Assembly: GCA_017642585.1 (NCBI GenBank)
Contig: JAGCOR010000020.1
Location: 1-64,000, forward strand
Direction of reading: 5' to 3'
Source: Alphaproteobacteria bacterium
GTDB lineage: Bacteria; Pseudomonadota; Alphaproteobacteria; Rs-D84
DNA length: 64,000 nt
The position numbers were made by a program, and so were the translations under genes. Under the pieces are notes generated by a model. It saw nothing but the letters and a program-made list of their open reading frames with translations. It was not told where the DNA came from and did not search any database. Shown here one piece after another: positions 26,326 through 34,101 of the stretch. How positions within the stretch are numbered: position 1 is the stretch's first letter; each line of letters opens with the position of its first letter.

Positions 26326-26445
26326 CAGGGTGGTATCCAAATCGACGGCGAAAAGATCACTGACAAAGAATACATTGTGCAACCAAAAGAATCAATTATG
26401 GTTCAACGTGGCAAAAAGGTATTTTTGAAAGTAGTAAATAAATAA
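26326..26445 (+). pseudogene. 3' remnant of tyrosyl-tRNA synthetase (S4 domain end)
   Basis: Read from 26326 (directly after an in-frame TAA), 39 codons give QGGIQIDGEKITDKEYIV... MVQRGKKVFLKVVNK and a stop at 26445. This matches the last part of a bacterial TyrRS S4 RNA-binding domain (GG-x-x-I-x-G-E-K-I-T-D, then GKKKF-x-x-V). No start codon fits at its 5' end and no catalytic domain precedes it. AAAGG and an AT-rich promoter-like stretch lie just upstream. Most likely a fragment left by recombination or duplication. Confidence 0.6.
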
Positions 26446-26493
26446 TAAGTTGTTGATTTTGTAATAAATATATTATAAAATCTGCGACATGTT

Positions 26494-26570
26494 GCGCCCA
26501 TGGCTCAATTGGATAGAGCAACAGATTTCTAATCTGTGGGTTGCAGGTTCGAGTCCTGCTGGGCGCGCCA
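26494..26570 (+). tRNA. tRNA-Arg (anticodon UCU)
   Basis: Complete cloverleaf: acceptor GCGCCCA/TGGGCGC, D arm, anticodon stem ACAGA/TCTGT around loop TTTCTAA (anticodon TCT), T stem GCAGG/CCTGC, discriminator G and encoded CCA. TTGATT and TATAAA upstream (26453 and 26474) may be its promoter. Confidence 0.95.
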
Positions 26571-26645
26571 GGAATAAAATTTAGGCCTTGCAAAAGGTCT
26601 AAATTTTTTTATATGGTGTTTTATAGCAACCAAAGGGAAAAATTC

Positions 26646-27296
26646 ATGAATTTACAAGAATTGGAACGCATTGTCGCTGAAATATTACAAAGGGCGGAAT
26701 TAACCCAGGGAATAGAACGCTATCAAGAATTGCTGTATTTATTAAAAGAAAAACATGTAAATGTGGCCGATGATGAACATTTTCAACATCTGTATCGAAA
26801 TTTTTATGCATTAAGTCATCGTGTTGCGCCTTTTTATCCTGCGTATTTCAATGCTTTTCAGGATGCGTTGACCACCCCAGATATGTCCCATCGGGAAATC
26901 TTTGACACAATCAGCGAAATATCGCATTTTTGTGAGATATCATTCAGTTCCAAAATATTACATAATTTGAACCAAAATATTCCAATTTATGACAGTATTG
27001 TTGGATGGTATCATTTTGGTTTCAAATTTATAAAATCACAAAAATTAGATTTTGCCGGCAATAAACAAATAGCATGGGATATGTATTTGGAATATCAAAA
27101 ACAGTTTATGGAATATATGGAATCAAATGATGCAAAATTGATTGTGCAAATGTTTGATGATGCATTTCCGCAATATAAGACACTGTTTACAGCGGTTAAA
27201 AAGGTTGATTTTGTTTTATGGCAGGACAGAATCAAAGTTGATGGAAATATAATTACCAGAATACAAATTCCAGACCAATATAAATGTCAACGATAG
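26646..27296 (+). CDS. Unknown 216-residue protein
   Basis: The open frame begins inside the tRNA, but the ATG at 26646 with AAGGGA upstream is the realistic start. The product is soluble, rich in aromatic residues and predicted helical throughout (LQELERIVAEILQRAELTQG near the start, NIPIYDSIVGWYHFGFKFIK in the middle). No motif was recognised. It has its own terminator downstream and no obvious operon partners. Confidence 0.7.
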   Translation: MNLQELERIVAEILQRAELTQGIERYQELLYLLKEKHVNVADDEHFQHLYRNFYALSHRVAPFYPAYFNAFQDALTTPDMSHREIFDTISEISHFCEISFSSKILHNLNQNIPIYDSIVGWYHFGFKFIKSQKLDFAGNKQIAWDMYLEYQKQFMEYMESNDAKLIVQMFDDAFPQYKTLFTAVKKVDFVLWQDRIKVDGNIITRIQIPDQYKCQR

Positions 27297-27304
27297 ATTA
27301 ATAA

Positions 27305-27333
27305 CAAAACCGGTCTTTTTGGCCGGTTTTTTA
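27305..27333 (+). terminator. Rho-independent terminator
   Basis: AAAACCGGTC pairs with GGCCGGTTTT (one G-U pair), followed by T residues, 9 nt after the preceding stop. Confidence 0.85.
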
Positions 27334-27371
27334 TATCATATTATATATGATAAATTTTTTTGACAAAATGC

Positions 27372-27399
27372 TTGACAAATTATTTTTATTGTCTATAAT
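27372..27399 (+). promoter_or_regulatory. Consensus sigma70 promoter
   Basis: TTGACA (27372-27377), 16-nt spacer, TATAAT (27394-27399): both hexamers match consensus perfectly. It drives the membrane protein gene at 27428. Confidence 0.85.
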
Positions 27400-27427
27400 A
27401 TGGGTAACTACAAACAAGAGGTTTAAT

Positions 27428-28177
27428 ATGAACAAAGCACAAAAAATGAAAACCGCTACACGTAAAACACGTAAAAGCGCATTTTGGAACAAAGTTAAAA
27501 AAGTTATTTTGTTCCCTGTGAAAGTATTGAAAAAAATATGGAATTTCATTGTCCGTATGTGTACAGCATTATGGCGTTGGTTGAAATCTATCGATATTGT
27601 CGGTATGATTAATTTGACCTTGTTAGTCGCCATTATTGTTTTATTTACCAGTTTAATTGTTGATGTCGTTTGTTGCAAAAAACATGTGGTAAATACAGCA
27701 AAAAATAATAATGTTGTTGTAACTGAAACAGCAAAATCTAATAAAGTTGATAATCGTAAAGTAGTTCAAAGAAAATTTAATACCGCGTTGCCATTAAAGG
27801 CTGATAAAGAAACAGGTATTACCCCAAAAATTAAGGTTGTTGGTGTTAAAAAACCAGTTGTTGTGAAACAAATTTCTTTGCCTGCCAAAGAATTGCCACA
27901 ACAAAAATTGTTCGGTGATGTTATCGTTGATTCTTATCCTGATGCACCAATGTTGTCAAACGGTGTAGATATCAATGGTAATTTGTTCGTTCAAAATTTG
28001 CGTAAATATACTTTGCCTTGTGATGCTAAAATTTCAGGTCATTTATTCATTCGCAATGTCGAAAGATTAAATTTCTGTGGCAAATTCACAGTCAAAGGTA
28101 ATATTTATGTTAATCGCCAATCTTCTTTTGGCCCATTGCCAAAACAAGCAAGAATTGGTGGCCAAGTTGTTTTATAA
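27428..28177 (+). CDS. Membrane-anchored protein with bactofilin-like beta-solenoid end
   Basis: 249 residues from the ATG at 27428 (AAGAGG upstream; the earlier open frame overlaps the promoter). The N-terminus is strongly basic (about 1-50), followed by one transmembrane helix (MINLTLLVAIIVLFTSLIVD, about 60-80), a Lys/Val-rich linker, and a C-terminal region of repeating short strands: GNLFVQNLRKYTLP, GHLFIRNVERLNF, GNIYVNRQSSFGP. The repeats suggest a small beta-solenoid like that of bactofilins. It may be a cell-envelope scaffold; that is inference. Confidence 0.75.
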   Translation: MNKAQKMKTATRKTRKSAFWNKVKKVILFPVKVLKKIWNFIVRMCTALWRWLKSIDIVGMINLTLLVAIIVLFTSLIVDVVCCKKHVVNTAKNNNVVVTETAKSNKVDNRKVVQRKFNTALPLKADKETGITPKIKVVGVKKPVVVKQISLPAKELPQQKLFGDVIVDSYPDAPMLSNGVDINGNLFVQNLRKYTLPCDAKISGHLFIRNVERLNFCGKFTVKGNIYVNRQSSFGPLPKQARIGGQVVL

Positions 28178-28200
28178 AAACATAATGGTATTTGTTCTGT

Positions 28201-28235
28201 AAAAAGTGCCATGGTTAATCCAGGCACTTTTTTTT
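28201..28235 (+). terminator. Rho-independent terminator
   Basis: AAAAAGTGCC / GGCACTTTTT with an inner TGG/CCA extension and a long T run, 23 nt after the stop. Confidence 0.88.
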
Positions 28236-28304
28236 ATTGTGGCTTTTTTATTTTTTGTGTTATAATTAATTATGCCATAGGGTAAAAACAAAGGGAGAAT
28301 ACAA

Positions 28305-28562
28305 ATGAAATTTTTCGATAAATTATTCACAGTTTTGGTAAAAAATTCGATTTATTCGATTGTTTTATTGGCTGCGTTTATTTTGTTTATGCATTTTGCT
28401 GATGGTCACTTCTTGAACGGCGTTTTAACAGCGGTGTCTGCATTGGTTATGTATGTATGCATTGTGTTGTTATATCAAGAATTCAAGAAAACACCAGATC
28501 CAAAAAAGCCAGCAAAACCAGTTGCGAAGAAAGCTGGTAAAAAAACTGCGAAAAGAAAATAA
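28305..28562 (+). CDS. Small membrane protein
   Basis: 85 residues, AAAGGGA upstream and a TATAAT about 45 nt before the start. Two predicted hydrophobic segments (about 12-32 and 40-60) are followed by a Lys/Pro/Ala-rich cytoplasmic tail (about 65-85). No family recognised. It stands alone between two terminators. Confidence 0.7.
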   Translation: MKFFDKLFTVLVKNSIYSIVLLAAFILFMHFADGHFLNGVLTAVSALVMYVCIVLLYQEFKKTPDPKKPAKPVAKKAGKKTAKRK

Positions 28563-28564
28563 AA

Positions 28565-28592
28565 AAAATCCCCATTTAATTGGGGATTTTTT
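28565..28592. terminator. Bidirectional terminator
   Basis: AAAATCCCCA / TGGGGATTTT around TTTAAT, located between the convergent small membrane protein gene and secG. Confidence 0.88.
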
Positions 28593-28607
28593 AAATCTGT
28601 ATTTTTT

Positions 28608-28961
28608 TTATTTAGCTGCTTTTGTTTTTTCTATCAAACTTTCCATATCAATTGGTTCTGTGGCTGTTTCTTCCACCTGAGGTGCAACCAATTCATTATG
28701 GATTCCAGATTGTTCAGGACTGGAAACGTTTGTTTTTGCAACCACCAAAGACAACAATGCACACAATATAAAGAACAATGTTGCCAACCATGCGGTCATT
28801 TTTGTTAAGAAATTGCCAGCAGCAGAGCCAGTCAAAGCCCCACCAAACATAGATGCAGCGGTTGAACCGGACATACCAGAACCTTCAGATTTTTGTAATA
28901 AAATCAAACCTGTCATCAAAACTGCAACGATGATTAATAATACTAATAAAACAGAGAACAT
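28608..28961 (-). CDS. secG: SecG, protein-export translocase subunit
   Basis: 117 residues. The first transmembrane helix is followed by the family stretch LILLQKSEGSGMSG and the Gly/Ser/Ala-rich loop (SMFGGALTGSAAGNFLTKMT), then the second helix (ATLFFILCALLSLVVA). The acidic C-terminal tail is typical of SecG. It works with SecYE in the inner membrane. AAAGGA precedes the start. Confidence 0.93.
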   Translation of the reverse strand: MFSVLLVLLIIVAVLMTGLILLQKSEGSGMSGSTAASMFGGALTGSAAGNFLTKMTAWLATLFFILCALLSLVVAKTNVSSPEQSGIHNELVAPQVEETATEPIDMESLIEKTKAAK

Positions 28962-29007
28962 AATTTTTTCCTTTATTTACTTTGTTGCGATTGTAGTAAC
29001 CAAAACC

Positions 29008-29637
29008 TTAAAAATCAAGAATTTTTAATAGTTTTTCGGCTGCGTCCAAACTGGCTGTCTTTTTTGAAGAGCCAACGCCAGTTGCAGATTTACCCATTGC
29101 GGAAACCGTAACTGTGAATTCTGGGTTGTGGGAAACGCCAACAGGTTCGTGATATTCATACACGGGCAGGGCCCCAGAATCCCGTTTTTGAACATATTCT
29201 TGTAATGTTGATTTTGCATCTTTTGGTGCAATGATTTCGGCGGCAGCCAATCCCGACCATATATCTGTGATGATTGCGCGCGCTGTTTCAAAATCAGAAT
29301 CTAAAAATATTGCGCCCAAGACCGCTTCCATTGCGTCCGCCAAAACATTATCAATTTTTCCGCCAGTCATATGACCATGGCGAATATGTTGTTCCAATTC
29401 AATATCGCGTGCAACATTTGCCAATGTTTCCGCAGAAACCAAAGTCGCATGACGACGGGACAGGCCACCTTCGTTGTCATCTGGATACATTTTATACAAA
29501 ATTTCCGCCACAGACAGACCCAAAACCCTGTCGCCTATGAATTCCAAACGTTCGTTATTGTTTTTCGAATCGATACCACTTTGGGTCAAAGCCAATTCCA
29601 ATAACTTTTTATTTTTAAATTTATAATTCAATTTCAT
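29008..29637 (-). CDS. rnc: Ribonuclease III
   Basis: 209 residues. The catalytic signature NNERLEFIGDRVLGL and the second metal-binding block DAMEAVLGAIFLD are intact; a C-terminal double-stranded RNA-binding domain follows (about 145-209, STLQEYVQK and ending KKTASLDAAEKLL). It processes rRNA precursors and double-stranded RNAs. The ATG overlaps the lepB stop by one base (TAATG), which indicates translational coupling and argues against the upstream start at 29670. Confidence 0.96.
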   Translation of the reverse strand: MKLNYKFKNKKLLELALTQSGIDSKNNNERLEFIGDRVLGLSVAEILYKMYPDDNEGGLSRRHATLVSAETLANVARDIELEQHIRHGHMTGGKIDNVLADAMEAVLGAIFLDSDFETARAIITDIWSGLAAAEIIAPKDAKSTLQEYVQKRDSGALPVYEYHEPVGVSHNPEFTVTVSAMGKSATGVGSSKKTASLDAAEKLLKILDF

Positions 29638-30521
29638 TATTGTTTCCGTCCCATACCAAATCTGTCCCAACGCATTTTATCACCCCAATTCCATACAGCA
29701 ATCATAGGTGAATAATAATTGTGGGAATACCAAATAAACCATACGCGCCCCAATAAATTGTCGCGTGCGACATAAGATACTGCTTCGGTTCGGCTGTCCG
29801 CGCTGTTGTCGCGATTGTCACCCATGAAAAAGAAATGATTTTCAGGCACAACAAATGCTTCTGTGTTGTCCAAAGGATAATTATCTGTTATTTCTACAAT
29901 ACTGTGTTTTACACCGTTTGGTAAAATTTCAGTATATTCAGTTGCTTTGATAACACCACATTCATATGGTTGCGCTTTACATAATTCATCTGGTTTATAT
30001 TCAATTGTGTAATTAAAATCTGCAGGTTTATTATCAATCCAAATTTTGTTGCCTTTGATAGACATATCGTCTTTATAAAAACCAACCCTGCGTAATGATT
30101 TTGGCAATCTGGCAATTACATAAGGGTGTGGATCGGTGCGTTCTACGATTTTATCATTTATGTATAAACGACCGTTTTTCATTTGAATTTTATCGCCAGG
30201 TTTTCCAATCAATCTTTTGACATATTCAATATTTGCATTTGGTTTTCTGAATACAATTATGTCGCCAACCTCAGGTTCTTTGATTGTGAAGAAACGTCCG
30301 TTCCATAAATTCCAAGAACCAAATGGAAAAGAATATCTGGAATATCCATATATCCATTTTTGAACAAACAGATGATCCCCAACATGTAATGACGGAATCA
30401 TAGAACCAGATGGAATATTAAATGGTTCCAATAATAAACTGCGGAAAATGATAGCGATCAGGCCACCATAAAATATTGTGTCAAACCATTCGCGTGCGGC
30501 ATTTCTTTTTTTAAGAGGCAT
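29637..30521 (-). CDS. lepB: Signal peptidase I
   Basis: 294 residues. An N-terminal transmembrane helix (about 14-33) is followed by box B with the nucleophile Ser (NIPSGSMIPSLHVGDHLFV), the general-base Lys box (VKRLIGKPGDKIQ) and box E (FFMGDNRDNSADSR). It cleaves Sec and Tat signal peptides on the periplasmic face of the inner membrane and would serve the many exported proteins here. TAAGG lies 9 nt before the start. It forms a coupled lepB-rnc pair. Confidence 0.97.
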   Translation of the reverse strand: MPLKKRNAAREWFDTIFYGGLIAIIFRSLLLEPFNIPSGSMIPSLHVGDHLFVQKWIYGYSRYSFPFGSWNLWNGRFFTIKEPEVGDIIVFRKPNANIEYVKRLIGKPGDKIQMKNGRLYINDKIVERTDPHPYVIARLPKSLRRVGFYKDDMSIKGNKIWIDNKPADFNYTIEYKPDELCKAQPYECGVIKATEYTEILPNGVKHSIVEITDNYPLDNTEAFVVPENHFFFMGDNRDNSADSRTEAVSYVARDNLLGRVWFIWYSHNYYSPMIAVWNWGDKMRWDRFGMGRKQ

Positions 30522-30598
30522 TTTTGTTAACCTTAATTTGTATTCGTGTCGTTATTTTAGACCTTGAAAACAATCTGTGCAAGTTTTAATATGACCAT

Positions 30599-32122
30599 AT
30601 GATAAATTTAAATTCAGTTATTTTTAATGGTATGGATATCACACACATAGATGTCCAAGTTCAATTGTCAGCAGGATTCGCAAAACCTGAATTTAATATC
30701 ATTGGTTTGGCGGACAGGGCGGTCAAAGAATCTGCGGAAAGAATACGCAATGCATTGTCCGCATTGAATTTATCTTTACCGTCAAAGAAATTGACTGTGA
30801 ATTTGTCGCCTGCGGATATTGAAAAGACAGGTTCGCATTTTGATTTACCAATTTTGTGTGGAATTTTATGTGCAATGGGTGTGTTGCCTGAAAATGAATT
30901 GTCAAAATATGTTATTATCGGCGAAATAGGTTTGGATGGTGCAGTTGTCAGAACTGGTGGTGTTTTGGCGGCAAGTGTTTGGGCAAATAATAATAATTTG
31001 GGAATAATTTGTCCTGGTGTCCAGGGTGCAGAGGCACGTTGGGCGGGACATTCAAATATATTGGCCCCAAATCATGTTTTGGATTTAATAAATCATTTTC
31101 ATGGTACGCAAATTTTACCTTTGCCATCTGCGTTTCAACCCATAGAGGCCGAAGTCAAAGTTGGTGATTTATCCGAAGTGCATGGCCAAGAAAGTGCAAA
31201 ACGTGCGCTGGAAATCGCAGCCGCAGGCGGACACGCAATGTTGATGATTGGACCACCGGGATCGGGCAAAACTATGTTGGCATCCAGATTGCCTTCGATT
31301 ATGCCGGAAATGACCCCGAAAGAAATATTGGAAACATCTATCATTTATTCGATTGCAGGTAAATTGGACAGCCAATCTTTGATTTCAAATCGTCCGTTCC
31401 GCAGTGTTCATCATACCGCCAGTCCTGTTGCGTTGGCAGGTGGGGGCAGTGATGCAAAACCTGGGGAAATATCTTTGGCTCATAATGGTGTTTTGTTTTT
31501 AGATGAATTGCCTGAATTTAATCGTGCAACATTGGAAATTTTAAGACAACCTATGGAATCAGGGAAAATAGTTATATCGCGTGCGAAACGCAATTCTACA
31601 TATCCTGCACATTTTCAATTGATTGCGGCTATGAATCCATGTCCGTGTGGGCATTTGGGAAATGCGGCGTTGTCTTGTTCTAAAGCGCCACGTTGTGCAG
31701 AAGCATATCAAAATAAAATCTCTGGGCCATTATTAGACCGAATCGATTTGCATGTTGATGTAGATGCGGTCAATCCATGGGAAATGAAAAACGATGTGGA
31801 TAAACCGGCTGAATCCAGTGAAACGATTCGCAAACGTGTTGTTATGGCACGTGAAAAACAAATGTCACGCCAAGGTTATGTCAACGCATTGCTGGATGGT
31901 GCAGATATGGATAAATATGTTGTATTAAACGACGAATTAACAACATTTTTAAATACAGCAGCAGAGAAAATGGGTATGTCTGCGCGTGGTTATAATCGCA
32001 TAAAAAAGATTGCCAGAACGATTGCTGATTTGCGTGGTGATGACAATATTATTATGTCTGATTTGGCAGAGGCATTATCATATCGACCTGTAAACCGCGG
32101 AAAATATGGGGTTAAACATTAA
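30599..32122 (+). CDS. comM: ComM/YifB family Mg-chelatase-like AAA+ ATPase
   Basis: 507 residues: an N-terminal ribosomal-S5/Lon-protease-like domain (1-about 170, with GLADRAVKESAERIRNAL), a chelatase AAA+ domain with Walker A (GPPGSGKTMLASRLP) and Walker B (GVLFLDELPEF), and a C-terminal Mg-chelatase helical domain. Homologues promote branch migration in natural transformation and recombination. No Shine-Dalgarno is visible; TTTAAT ends 8 nt before the ATG, so a leaderless start is possible. A strong terminator follows. Confidence 0.95.
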   Translation: MINLNSVIFNGMDITHIDVQVQLSAGFAKPEFNIIGLADRAVKESAERIRNALSALNLSLPSKKLTVNLSPADIEKTGSHFDLPILCGILCAMGVLPENELSKYVIIGEIGLDGAVVRTGGVLAASVWANNNNLGIICPGVQGAEARWAGHSNILAPNHVLDLINHFHGTQILPLPSAFQPIEAEVKVGDLSEVHGQESAKRALEIAAAGGHAMLMIGPPGSGKTMLASRLPSIMPEMTPKEILETSIIYSIAGKLDSQSLISNRPFRSVHHTASPVALAGGGSDAKPGEISLAHNGVLFLDELPEFNRATLEILRQPMESGKIVISRAKRNSTYPAHFQLIAAMNPCPCGHLGNAALSCSKAPRCAEAYQNKISGPLLDRIDLHVDVDAVNPWEMKNDVDKPAESSETIRKRVVMAREKQMSRQGYVNALLDGADMDKYVVLNDELTTFLNTAAEKMGMSARGYNRIKKIARTIADLRGDDNIIMSDLAEALSYRPVNRGKYGVKH

Positions 32123-32150
32123 GAAAATCGCCGTAAGGCGATTTTCTTGT
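32122..32150 (+). terminator. Rho-independent terminator
   Basis: Eleven perfect pairs, AGAAAATCGCC / GGCGATTTTCT with loop GTAA, starting at the comM stop. Confidence 0.9.
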
Positions 32151-32297
32151 TAGTTAGACAACCGAAACAACCGCATGCCACGATTACTTCGCCATATATT
32201 ATATCATAAATTTGCATCGATTCCTAAGAAATCTTTCCAATATGTATAATTTTTTATTACTGGTATAATTTTGCACAAGAAACAAAAGGAGAGAACG

Positions 32298-32777
32298 ATG
32301 ACAGTTTTTAAATTTATTTTGGCAATGTTTTTGTCTTTCTTGCCAGGAATTTTAGGTGTAATGGTAGCGCCGATTTCTGCGGGTGAAAATGCATGGTACA
32401 ACACATTAAACAATTCAATTTATACACCTGCTGGATGGGTGTTCAGCGCGGTGTGGACTTTGTTGTATTTTTTCATTGGTTTGGCTTTGTTTTTAATAAT
32501 GCAAAAACACCAGGTTATAAATCATCATGACAAAGTAAGTGCATATACTTTATTCGCGGTCAACATCATATTAAATTTAATGTGGTCTTACGTGTTCTTT
32601 GGTGCCCAGATGCCTGAATTGGCATTGGTAACATTATCAGCATTGTTGGTGATTGCTATATTTATGGCGCGCGCGTTTTTCAGAATCAGCGTGCCTGCAT
32701 TTTGGTTGGTGTTGCCATATGTTGTATGGTTGATGTTTGCGTTCTATCTTAACGCGACGATAGTGTATTTAAACTGA
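32298..32777 (+). CDS. tspO: TspO/MBR family tryptophan-rich sensory protein
   Basis: 159 residues from the ATG at 32298, which has AAAAGGAGAG upstream. Five transmembrane helices and the family landmarks WYNTLNNSIYTPAGWVFSAVW, NLMWSYVFFG and PYVVWLMFAFYLNATIVYLN. TspO proteins bind porphyrins and related hydrophobic ligands and are linked to stress and tetrapyrrole handling. Gene symbol by family only. It converges with the ftsB-like gene (10 nt apart). Confidence 0.9.
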   Translation: MTVFKFILAMFLSFLPGILGVMVAPISAGENAWYNTLNNSIYTPAGWVFSAVWTLLYFFIGLALFLIMQKHQVINHHDKVSAYTLFAVNIILNLMWSYVFFGAQMPELALVTLSALLVIAIFMARAFFRISVPAFWLVLPYVVWLMFAFYLNATIVYLN

Positions 32778-32787
32778 TTTTGAAATT

Positions 32788-33120
32788 TTAATATTTTAAT
32801 TCTTTGAAATTGGGGTCGCCAAGATTTAATGTCTTTAACCCCATTTCTTCTATGTAATCAGAAGATGTATTTGGATGTTGTAATAAATAAACGTGATTTT
32901 TCATTTTTTCCAAATTTTCTTTGGCGATTTTTAATTCTTGTTCCTGGCGGTTCAAACGAATTGCGGTTTTAATACAACTTTGCGGTGTGGTGTCGCCAAA
33001 GAATATTCTGACGAATAAAAAGGCAGAGAAAAGCATCAAAGCAATGCCGATTTTTCCACCCATGCCACCGACCCAGGCATCTCTTAAAAATATAAAGAAA
33101 TTTTTGATTTTTTCCTTCAT
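32788..33120 (-). CDS. FtsB/DivIC-like septum protein
   Basis: 110 residues: a short cytoplasmic N-terminus, one transmembrane helix (about 23-42), a heptad coiled coil (about 55-80) and a terminal DYIEEMGLKTLNLGDP element like that closing FtsB/DivIC proteins. These form the FtsQLB-type divisome subcomplex in the inner membrane. No Shine-Dalgarno: TATAAT on this strand ends 7 nt before the ATG. It is divergent from dus with only 19 nt between the start codons. Confidence 0.78.
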   Translation of the reverse strand: MKEKIKNFFIFLRDAWVGGMGGKIGIALMLFSAFLFVRIFFGDTTPQSCIKTAIRLNRQEQELKIAKENLEKMKNHVYLLQHPNTSSDYIEEMGLKTLNLGDPNFKELKY

Positions 33121-33139
33121 AACGTCTATTATATCACAA
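33121..33139. promoter_or_regulatory. Overlapping divergent -10 boxes for two leaderless genes
   Basis: The 19-nt gap contains TATTAT (33127-33132) reading right, 7 nt before the dus ATG, and TATAAT on the minus strand (within the same bases), 7 nt before the ftsB-like ATG. The -35 regions would lie inside the opposite genes. Neither gene has a ribosome site. Confidence 0.55.
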
Positions 33140-34054
33140 ATGTTTAAGAATAATCAAATTTTTGCTGCACCTTTGGCGGGAATTACTGACAAGCCTTTTC
33201 GTCAGCTTATTCGTTCGTTTTCCCCAGATGTTTCGTTGGTAACCGAAATGATATCATGTCATTCTTTGGTTGGGCAACATAAAAATTGTATAAGAAATTT
33301 TGATAATTATGCCGATGAAGGAAATATTGGTGCACAAATATTTGGGGCAGAACCTGAATTAATGGCAACGGCTGCAAAAATATTACAAGATGCCGGCGCC
33401 AAATGGATTGATATAAATATGGGATGTCCTGTGCCAAAGGTTGCAACGCGTGCAGGGGCGGGGGCATTTTTAATGAAAAATCATGTTTTGGCCGGAAAAA
33501 TCATAGAAGCATGTGTTAAATCTGTGCAAATTCCTGTGTCGATTAAAACCAGATTGGGATGGGATGAAACACATAAAGATTGGCTGGATTTGGTTAGTGT
33601 TGCGGCACAATCTGGGGCTGCATTTGTTGCGTTGCACGGTCGAACCCGCGCCCAAGGATATACTGGCCAATCGCAATTACCACAAATATCTAATTTGCCA
33701 TTACCAATCATAGCAAATGGCGATTTAACAAATATTGCAGACATAGAACGCGTTGAAAAACTGGGATATTCTGGGGCTATGTTGGGACGTGCTATGTTGG
33801 GAAAACCATGGATTTTCGGTCAAATTTGTCAAAATATAGATGCCCCACAAAATGTTGGTGAAATCGTATTAAAACATCTGGATTTGATGATAGATTATTA
33901 TGGTGCCAAAGTTGGTATTCCTATGTTCAGAAAACATGTTATGTGGTATTCCGCAGGTATGCCAAATTCCGCCCAATTTCGCATAAAAATCAATCAAATT
34001 TTAGATGAAGGGGATCTCAAAAAAAATATAAAAGAATTTTGGCATGTTAATTGA
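33140..34054 (+). CDS. dus: tRNA-dihydrouridine synthase
   Basis: 304 residues from the ATG at 33140; the longer open frame overlaps the divergent gene. TIM-barrel FMN enzyme with FAAPLAGITDKPFRQLI, the catalytic-Cys block DINMGCPVPKV, the Lys in VSIKTRLGWDE, HGRTRAQGYTG and IIANGDL / GAMLGRAMLGKPWIF. It reduces uridines in tRNA D-loops. DusB-like by overall motif set, but the subgroup was not decided. Probably leaderless. Confidence 0.93.
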   Translation: MFKNNQIFAAPLAGITDKPFRQLIRSFSPDVSLVTEMISCHSLVGQHKNCIRNFDNYADEGNIGAQIFGAEPELMATAAKILQDAGAKWIDINMGCPVPKVATRAGAGAFLMKNHVLAGKIIEACVKSVQIPVSIKTRLGWDETHKDWLDLVSVAAQSGAAFVALHGRTRAQGYTGQSQLPQISNLPLPIIANGDLTNIADIERVEKLGYSGAMLGRAMLGKPWIFGQICQNIDAPQNVGEIVLKHLDLMIDYYGAKVGIPMFRKHVMWYSAGMPNSAQFRIKINQILDEGDLKKNIKEFWHVN

Positions 34055-34101
34055 CAATCGCATGTTTCTATCATAACATATGGGTATTAAAGGATTTGAC
34101 C

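Noticed and set aside
26541-26645. N-terminal extension of the gene at 26646 starting inside tRNA-Arg
   Set aside because: It overlaps the tRNA 3' half; the ATG at 26646 has a good ribosome site.
32921-33139. 73-codon N-terminal extension of dus
   Set aside because: It would overlap the start of the divergent ftsB-like gene, and the Dus family begins at the FAAPLAG block just after the ATG at 33140.
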